64,000 bases of DNA. Source: Liolophura sinensis. Lineage: Eukaryota; Mollusca; Polyplacophora; Chitonida; Chitonidae. The number at the start of each line of letters is the position of its first letter. Position 1 is the stretch's first letter. The notes under the pieces were generated by a model that ran no database searches, was not told the origin of the DNA, and was given only the letters and a program-made list of their open reading frames with translations. Shown piece by piece: positions 59,201-64,000 of this stretch. The translations under genes and the position numbers were made by a program. The stretch spans positions 1,858,001 through 1,922,000 of the forward strand of contig NC_088300.1 of NCBI RefSeq assembly GCF_032854445.1, read 5' to 3'.

Positions 59201-62077
59201 AATAAACTAATGCATAAATATTGTCAGAGATTTTGTTAGTGATTGCTTCTGAACACTATCGGCCAGCTGTGATAATCAGTGTTACTCCTCTGATGTTATT
59301 GACACTTGATTAGGCAAAGTCATGGATGAGCAAGCTTTACACATCTATGAGGTGAACTTTCTTTCTTCACTGAAAATGGAAATTTTTTTGCACATACTTG
59401 ATACATACACTTGATATAATCTTCACGTTAAATTAACCAACAATTCAATATGGGTATCACAAATGTACAGAATCGTGCCAATGTTCACAAGGTCCTACAG
59501 GTGAACATTTGTTTTGGGGTAAATTCCTGTAAGCACAAATAAAAATGTTACCTTGAGAGCCTGGAGCTCTGCCTCTGTCTCAACCTGCTCTTTTCTATAT
59601 CTGTGGGCAATCTGCTGAGCCACCTGGTGTTCACGACCCTGAAAACAAGGGAGACAACAAATACATAGAGAAATTCCCAAAGGAAGATGCTGTATTCCCA
59701 GGATGGATAATATGGGAACTGACAATTTTTCATAAAAAACTGTTTTCATACATATAGTTTTCTGGGATGTTTCTGTGCCCTCACAACTTACAAAAATGTG
59801 AGAAAAAATGTTCATGCATTTGAAAATTTCTGCTGATGTGAATATTTTGATATTGATGTATCTTCTGTTAAATACTCACCTTAAGTTCTGACAGCTCCCT
59901 CTTCAATCCTTCTAACACAGCTTGATGTGAATCGCGCTCCTGTCAAATTCACATACACCTCTAATGTTAAATCAGAATCATAAAAGTCATACCCTGAGAA
60001 AGAAGAAACCAACATTTAAATCTACACACAGTACTGAAGTACGTCACACATTTCAGGGCATGTGTGCTCAAAATCACTTGGCATTACAGTCATGTGTTTT
60101 TACTGCAACATGAATCCATTACGTAGCCTGTCACATCTATCACTGCTTGTAATAATAAGCTGTATACACATCTATCACTGCTTGTAATAATAAGCTGTAT
60201 ACATATCTTGATGAACATAAAATCAGAATTGAGATCAGTAAATTCCACACCAGCCCATCAACAAATACAGGACCTACCTCTTTCACTTGACATCTAACAT
60301 TGCCAATCTCTTCCTGAAAGAGCTTTTCCTTGTGGTTTGCCTCTGCTAAAACCATCTTAAGTTCCTGGGAACAATCAGACAAGAATTTTCAAGTCTTTCC
60401 TTTTGTACAGTCACAGCTCACAGAAGTAAATTTATTCAAAAGAATATGTGTGTCAATGAGAGCCCTGCTCGGGACAATGCACCATGTAGGCAAAACCTAC
60501 AAAATACAGGTTAACCACAGGGCATTTTTCAACATGTTGACTTAAAACTTTATGTCAGGAGAGCTCTACAAGAAAATACTTAAATTCTTCGAATTTCTGA
60601 AAGGCACTAATTCAGCTGGTCATTTTCTTATTCTATATGTAGAAACATTTAGACAGTAACCTGATCGGTTTCACAAAGCCAGTCTGGCCTTATTCTGAGG
60701 TGAAATATCCATGCCTGATTTTAGACTGTTAAATGGTGATTTAAGTGATTCGCAAGTGATATGTATATATGTTCACTAATGTTATGTTAAAACAAATGTA
60801 TCAATATGTGATCTTCTGTGTATGATATTGTTGTATACAGGAAACAGGTAATCCAAGGTTACTGCATGTCATTCCTCACTCACCTGTTTCTGAACATTAG
60901 CATCCCCCAGCTGAGCTGCCAGGTCAGCTTTTGTTAACTGTAACTCCTGACACTCTTTCTGTAACAGTCAAATTACCAAAGTTACCTTACTTGGTTACAA
61001 AAGTAAATTTATTGTACTGTTTTGCTGTCAAATAGTAATTTTAGATGTCTGAAATATTATTAAAAAATATTTAAAAAAAAACATTCTATTAACACCTGAT
61101 TCATTGCAATTTTCCCTAAACGCTACACAAAGTCAAAACAAACAGAACTAAATGCATCTTTATTTCCTGAGGGCGTGTTAATAAACTAAATATCCTGTCA
61201 GTTTTAGGGGAAATTTCCCTGCAGGCCATCTGTAGAATAAATATGTACTTGTGTACAGATATAAATGATTATCAGCGGAAGTTTAACATGCACAATATAC
61301 AGTGCATATTACTATGTTGTAGTTGTCAACATTACCATACTCCATAACAGTCAATATTGTGAAGATCATCCTGTTCACAGAACGGCTAGCGACCTAAAAT
61401 TCCGACCGCGGCTTTATTGCTCATCTTGCCTCATTCTGAGCAGCCTACTGATTTTAACTGATTTTTCGACTGATTCTAACCTCAGGCGTTTTGAGGTTTG
61501 TTTGGATGAAGTAAGTTTAAGCACTTGTAAAAATGAACTTTTTCAGGCAAAATTTTTAGGTTAAATTATGCCTGATCTGACTAAGACATAATAGTGAGTC
61601 AAACCTCCAAATGGCTGGCCTTGTCCTGAGTCAGTAAGTGGGCAGCCTGGATGCTAGTCAACTGATCTTCTAGCCTGTTCTTCTCTTCCAGCACACCTGT
61701 CAGCCGCGAGTCAGCATTACGTAGTTCATTCTCCAGCTGTATCAACAACAACACAACTGGTTACACAAAACAATAACTCCTATATCAGTAGAATATTTCA
61801 TCCATAAGTTTATGTGTAGGTGTAAATTAACTACGATTAAACAGCTAAAAAACACCCACTGTTACAGAAAAGTAAAAAAAACTTTTTTCCCTCTTCAGTC
61901 AGTGTTCCAATATCTCCAGAAGGAAACCTTGTTCAACCATCCAAAACAACCACTCACCTTTTCTGCGACTGTCCTAGCATCCCTCATCTCTCTATCCAGG
62001 TCGAGACGGTGTGACTTGAGCTCGTTAACCTCCACGTCCCTCAGTCGCAGCTGCTCATCCTGAGCCGCACGCACTGC
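50002..62077 (-). CDS. Coiled-coil protein with Arg-Ser tail, last 18 exons
   Basis: Exons, 5' to 3' on the minus strand: 62077-61958, 61736-61605, 60958-60884, 60364-60278, 59939-59880, 59638-59552, 58372-58275, 57863-57797, 57167-57139, 56855-56786, 56446-56369, 56030-55971, 53818-53647, 53166-53117, 52761-52654, 51565-51522, 51323-51260, 50265-50002. All join in frame at GT-AG sites, giving 554 codons. The sequence is rich in Glu, Lys, Arg, Gln and Leu with heptad-like spacing and almost no proline until the last exon, so it should form a long coiled coil of the centrosomal, golgin or cytoskeletal type. The last exon has an RS-repeat tail (RSRSQSRSGSRSRSGSRSRS) and ends VVHEII. I do not recognise the family; earlier exons lie beyond the window. 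Five introns carry tandem arrays. Confidence 0.88.
50601..51279 (-). repeat. 39-bp minisatellite with copied exon end and donor
   Basis: About 17 units. On the minus strand each unit carries about 20 nt like the exon end aaaactgacctcacataag followed by gtaaacacctgggtc, the true donor region of exon 51323-51260. Reading past the real donor hits TAA within 21 nt. Confidence 0.93.
51260..51323 (-). CDS. Coiled-coil exon
   Basis: 64 bp, phase 2 in and phase 0 out: LQETMRLLQDDLRETKLTSH. Its 3' edge seeds the 39-bp array. Confidence 0.85.
51522..51565 (-). CDS. Coiled-coil exon
   Basis: 44 bp encoding ETQKERERIQERYL, phase 0 in and phase 2 out. Confidence 0.82.
51566..52280 (-). other. Coiled-coil gene intron
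   Basis: No recognisable feature before the 42-bp array begins. Confidence 0.6.
52281..52674 (-). repeat. 42-bp minisatellite with copied exon end and donor
   Basis: About 7-8 units. On the minus strand each contains a near-copy of atgtgatagaggatatagag, the last 20 nt of exon 52761-52654, followed by gtataaatataac, its donor region. Read-through gives an immediate TAA. Confidence 0.92.
52654..52761 (-). CDS. Coiled-coil exon
   Basis: 36 codons, phase 0-0: DQILDLTDQLELQKLREQEQ then HVIEDIE. The donor is gtataa, a non-consensus form repeated in the array. Confidence 0.85.
52762..53116 (-). other. Coiled-coil gene intron
   Basis: 355 bp; nothing recognisable. Confidence 0.65.
53117..53166 (-). 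CDS. Coiled-coil exon
   Basis: 50 bp encoding LVIRDSENVNCVENLQ, phase 1 in and phase 0 out. Confidence 0.82.
53167..53646 (-). other. Coiled-coil gene intron
   Basis: 480 bp; no feature seen. Confidence 0.65.
53647..53818 (-). CDS. Coiled-coil exon
   Basis: 172 bp, phase 0 in and phase 1 out: KIQWIKEEFRERMNREKKLR then LNELSKREDALEELNNVKK; strongly helical and charged. Confidence 0.9.
53819..54576 (-). other. Coiled-coil gene intron, right part
   Basis: No feature seen before the 22-bp array starts. Confidence 0.6.
54577..55970 (-). repeat. 22-bp minisatellite with 44-bp higher-order units
   Basis: About 60 copies of tgactcagcatggtaatctc plus ag. From about 55625 to 55900 two subtypes alternate (gactccgcatgg and gattcagcatgg), giving a 44-bp dimer repeated about six times. 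The array begins at the donor of exon 56030-55971; the gtgagatta donor is matched by ctgagatta in each unit. Confidence 0.94.
55971..56030 (-). CDS. Coiled-coil exon
   Basis: 20 codons: AMNNVKGCLSGPPQVLAEMK; phase 0-0. One of the few proline-containing stretches. Confidence 0.83.
56031..56368 (-). other. Coiled-coil gene intron
   Basis: 338 bp; nothing recognisable. Confidence 0.65.
56369..56446 (-). CDS. Coiled-coil exon
   Basis: 26 codons: NLLKELAFDVDAALDVASTE then SPEKYQ; phase 0-0. Confidence 0.85.
56447..56785 (-). other. Coiled-coil gene intron
   Basis: 339 bp; nothing recognisable. Confidence 0.65.
56786..56855 (-). CDS. Coiled-coil exon
   Basis: 70 bp, phase 2 in and phase 0 out: VKVLEDELHCAKEAVRRLER. 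Confidence 0.85.
57139..57167 (-). CDS. Coiled-coil micro-exon
   Basis: 29 bp encoding TQLAEDDLG, phase 0 in and phase 2 out. Needed to keep frame between its neighbours. Confidence 0.75.
57282..57380 (+). mobile_element. SINE 3' fragment
   Basis: Contains gccattgcgaagtgaaatat, tcttgagtgtggcataagac and an aaataaataaaata run. Confidence 0.7.
57381..57796 (-). other. Coiled-coil gene intron
   Basis: About 415 bp beyond the SINE fragment with nothing recognisable. Confidence 0.6.
57797..57863 (-). CDS. Coiled-coil exon
   Basis: 67 bp completing a split Arg codon: YEEENSELRRKVERAKQEFQ then TQ. Confidence 0.87.
57864..58274 (-). other. Coiled-coil gene intron
   Basis: 411 bp; nothing recognisable. 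Confidence 0.65.
58275..58372 (-). CDS. Coiled-coil exon
   Basis: 98 bp, phase 0 in and phase 2 out: MELHELRSSLKMARRQDENM then KVELVRLHDEIQ. Confidence 0.88.
58470..59207 (+). repeat. 49-bp minisatellite
   Basis: About 15 very uniform units of ttactttacaagcacttcat, atttagtacacatacacaac and atgaataaa. It starts about 100 bp from the nearest exon and includes no exon edge. Confidence 0.94.
59208..59551 (-). other. Coiled-coil gene intron, 3' part
   Basis: About 340 bp after the 49-bp array; nothing recognisable. Confidence 0.6.
59552..59638 (-). CDS. Coiled-coil exon
   Basis: 29 codons: GREHQVAQQIAHRYRKEQVE then TEAELQALK; phase 0-0. Confidence 0.88.
59880..59939 (-). CDS. Coiled-coil exon
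   Basis: 20 codons: ERDSHQAVLEGLKRELSELK; phase 0-0. Confidence 0.87.
59940..60277 (-). other. Coiled-coil gene intron
   Basis: 338 bp with one short direct duplication (atctatcactgcttgtaata) at 60136 and 60171. Confidence 0.65.
60278..60364 (-). CDS. Coiled-coil exon
   Basis: 29 codons: ELKMVLAEANHKEKLFQEEI then GNVRCQVKE; phase 0-0. Confidence 0.88.
60365..60883 (-). other. Coiled-coil gene intron
   Basis: 519 bp; nothing recognisable. Confidence 0.65.
60884..60958 (-). CDS. Coiled-coil exon
   Basis: 25 codons: KECQELQLTKADLAAQLGDA then NVQKQ; phase 0-0. Confidence 0.88.
60959..61604 (-). other. Coiled-coil gene intron
   Basis: 646 bp; nothing recognisable. Confidence 0.6.
61605..61736 (-). 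CDS. Coiled-coil exon
   Basis: 44 codons: LENELRNADSRLTGVLEEKN then RLEDQLTSIQAAHLLTQDK; phase 0-0. Confidence 0.9.
61958..62077 (-). CDS. Coiled-coil exon (first one in the window)
   Basis: 40 codons: AVRAAQDEQLRLRDVEVNEL then KSHRLDLDREMRDARTVAEK; phase 0-0. Its acceptor and first 24 nt are the seed of the 56-bp array upstream. Confidence 0.9.
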
Positions 62078-63779
62078 CTGTACAAACACACACACAAACT
62101 GTCACATGTCTCATCCTGAGCTGCACGCACTGCCTGTACAAATACACACACAAACTGTCACATGTCTAATCCTGAGCTGCACGCACTGCCTGTACAAACA
62201 CACACACAAACTGTCACATCCTGAGCTGCACGCACTGCCGGTACAAATACACACACAAACTGTCACATGTCTCATCCTGAGCTGCACGCACTGCCTGTAC
62301 AAACACACACACACAAACTGCCACATGTCTCATCCTGAGCTGCACTCACTCCCTGTACAAACACACACACAAACTGTCACATCTCATGCTGAGCTGCACG
62401 CACTGCCTGTACAAATACACACACAAACTGTCACGTCTCATCCTGAGCCGCACGAACTGCCTGTACAAACACACACAAACTGTCACATGTCTCATCCTGA
62501 GCCGCAGGCACTGCCTGTACAAATACACACACAAACTGTCACATGTCTCATGCTGAGCGGCACCCACTGCCTGTACAAATACACACACAAACTGTCACAT
62601 GTCTCTTCCTGAGCTGCACGCATTGCCTGTACAAATACACACACAAACTGTCACATGTCTCATCCTGAGCCACACGCACTGCCTGTACAAATACACACAC
62701 AAACTGTCACATGTCTATTCCTGAGCCGGGGGCCTCCGTGGCTCAGTCGGTTAGCGCGCTAGCGCAGCGTAGTGACCCAGAAGCCTCTCACCAATGCGGT
62801 CGCTGTGAGTTCAAGACCAGCTCATGCTGGCTTCCTCTCCGGCCGTACGTGGGAAGGTCTGTCAGCAACCTGCGGATGGTCGTGGGTTTCCGCCGGGCTC
62901 TGCCCGGTTTCCACCCACCATAATGCTGGCCGCCGTCGTATAAGTGAAATATTCTTGAGTACGGCGTAAAACACCAATCAAAAAAAAAAAAAAAAAAAAA
63001 TTCCTGAGCCGCACGCACTGCCTGTACAAATACACACACAAACTGTCACATCTCATCCTGAGCTGCACACACTGCCTGTACAAATACACACACAAACTGT
63101 CACATGTCTAATCCTGAGCCGCAGGCACTGCCTGTACAAATGCACACACAAACTGTCACATGTCTCATCCTGAGCCGCAGGCACTGCCTGTACAAATACA
63201 CACACAAACTGTCACATGTCTCATCCTGAGCCACACGTACTGCCTGTACAAATACACACACAAACTGTCACATGTCTCATCCTGAGCCACATGCACTGCC
63301 TGTACAAATACACACACAAACTGTCACATGTCTAATCCTGAGCCACACACACTGGCTGTACAAATACACACAAACTGTCACATGTCTAATCCTGAGCTGC
63401 ACGCACTGCCTGTACAGATACACACAAACTGTCACATGTCTAATCCTGAGCCACACGCATTGCCTGTACAAATACACACAAACTGTCACATGTCTAATCC
63501 TGAGCTGCACGCACTGCCTGTACAAATACACACACAAACTGTCACATGTCTAATCCTGAGCTGCATGCACTGCCTGTACAAATACACACCCAAACTGTCA
63601 CACGTCTCATCCTGAGCCGCACGCACTGCCTGTACAAATACACATGCAAACTGTCGCACGTCTCAACCTGAGCTGCACGCACTGCCTGTACAAACACACA
63701 CGCAAACCGTCACATGCCTCATGCTGAGCTGCACGCACTGCCTGTACAAACACACACACAAACTGTCACATATCTCATC
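62054..63779 (-). repeat. 56-bp minisatellite with copied 3' splice site and exon start
   Basis: About 26 units. On the minus strand each has a GT/TTG-rich stretch, tttgtacag, then gcagtgcgtgcggctcagga plus tgag, which is the acceptor and first 24 nt of exon 62077-61958. A SINE has inserted within the array (62729-63000). Confidence 0.95.
62729..63000 (+). mobile_element. Full-length, apparently young SINE in the array
   Basis: Complete copy: head tccgtggctcagtcggttag, B-box-like tgagttcaagaccagctcat, tail gaaatattcttgagtacggc, gtaaaacaccaatc and about 20 A. Flanked by a 12-bp duplication attcctgagccg (62717-62728; right copy from 63000). The uninterrupted A tail suggests recent insertion. 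Confidence 0.95.
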
Positions 63780-63805
63780 TGAATCTGCTAACATTCCAAA
63801 GTTCA

Positions 63806-64000
63806 TACCATACCAGCCTACACACCAAGGCTGCATTCCAGCCTGCATACCAAGGCTGTAAAACAAAGCTGCATACCAGCCTGAATACAAAGGCTGCATA
63901 CCAAAGCTGCATACCAGCCTGAATACAAAGGCTGCATACCAAAGCTGCATACCAGCCTGAATACAAAGGCTGCATACCAAAGCTGCATACCAGCCTGAAT
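63806..64000 (+). repeat. 38-bp minisatellite (copy 2), runs off the window
   Basis: Same unit as at 46655-46783 (gctgcataccagcctgaata, caaaggctgcataccaaa), with more divergent first units; continues past position 64000. Confidence 0.92.

Noticed and set aside
62106-62612. 168-codon plus frame in the 56-bp array
   Set aside because: Antisense reading of the minisatellite.

Overview
This is a eukaryotic, animal window: split genes with GT-AG introns, long intergenic stretches, many minisatellites, tRNA-derived SINEs and DNA transposon sequence. The recurring SINE (A/B-box head 'gtggctcagtcggttag', tail 'gagtacggcgtaaaacacc') is one I associate with mollusc genomes, so a mollusc (perhaps a bivalve) is the best guess. 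That is inference, not proof.

Three host genes are visible. (1) Positions 89-27719 (+): the 3' part of a Jagged/Serrate-type Notch ligand in 16 exons, covering EGF repeats equivalent to about EGF4-EGF16 of vertebrate JAG1, the von Willebrand C-like cysteine-rich region, the juxtamembrane region, a transmembrane helix and a complete cytoplasmic tail ending in a possible PDZ ligand. The signal peptide, MNNL and DSL parts lie before the window. (2) Positions 40416-44864 (+): a two-exon gene for a small secreted protein (136 aa, 12 cysteines in the mature part) with a TATA box; family not recognised. (3) Positions 62077-50002 (-): the last 18 exons (554 codons) of a long coiled-coil protein with an Arg-Ser-rich C-terminal tail; family not recognised.

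The 14.3-kb Jagged intron between the EGF13-like and EGF14-like exons holds a 10.7-kb Tc1/mariner-type element (8271-19004). It has perfect 23-bp terminal inverted repeats and a TA target duplication. Inside are an intron-rich DD34E transposase gene (+) and, convergent to it, a multi-exon BEN-domain gene (-). Both genes carry coding lesions. The element sits inside a 59-bp minisatellite.

The most unusual feature is a class of minisatellite whose unit contains a copy of an exon-intron junction. At least six arrays, in two unrelated genes on opposite strands, carry about 13-30 nt of exon edge plus the adjacent 5' or 3' splice site in every unit, so a real splice site is followed or preceded by up to dozens of near-identical decoys. 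The arrays are at 598-1316 (acceptor), 6897-8270 with 19005-21093 (donor), 22384-23451 (donor), 50601-51279 (donor), 52281-52674 (donor) and 62054-63779 (acceptor). Two more, at 21385-22172 and 54577-55970, are possible cases.

The middle of the window (30.4-40.3 kb) is mostly tandem repeats: a 147-bp satellite, an 80-copy 40-bp array with an internal 440-bp duplication, and 13-bp arrays. By rough count, tandem arrays cover close to 30% of the 64 kb.
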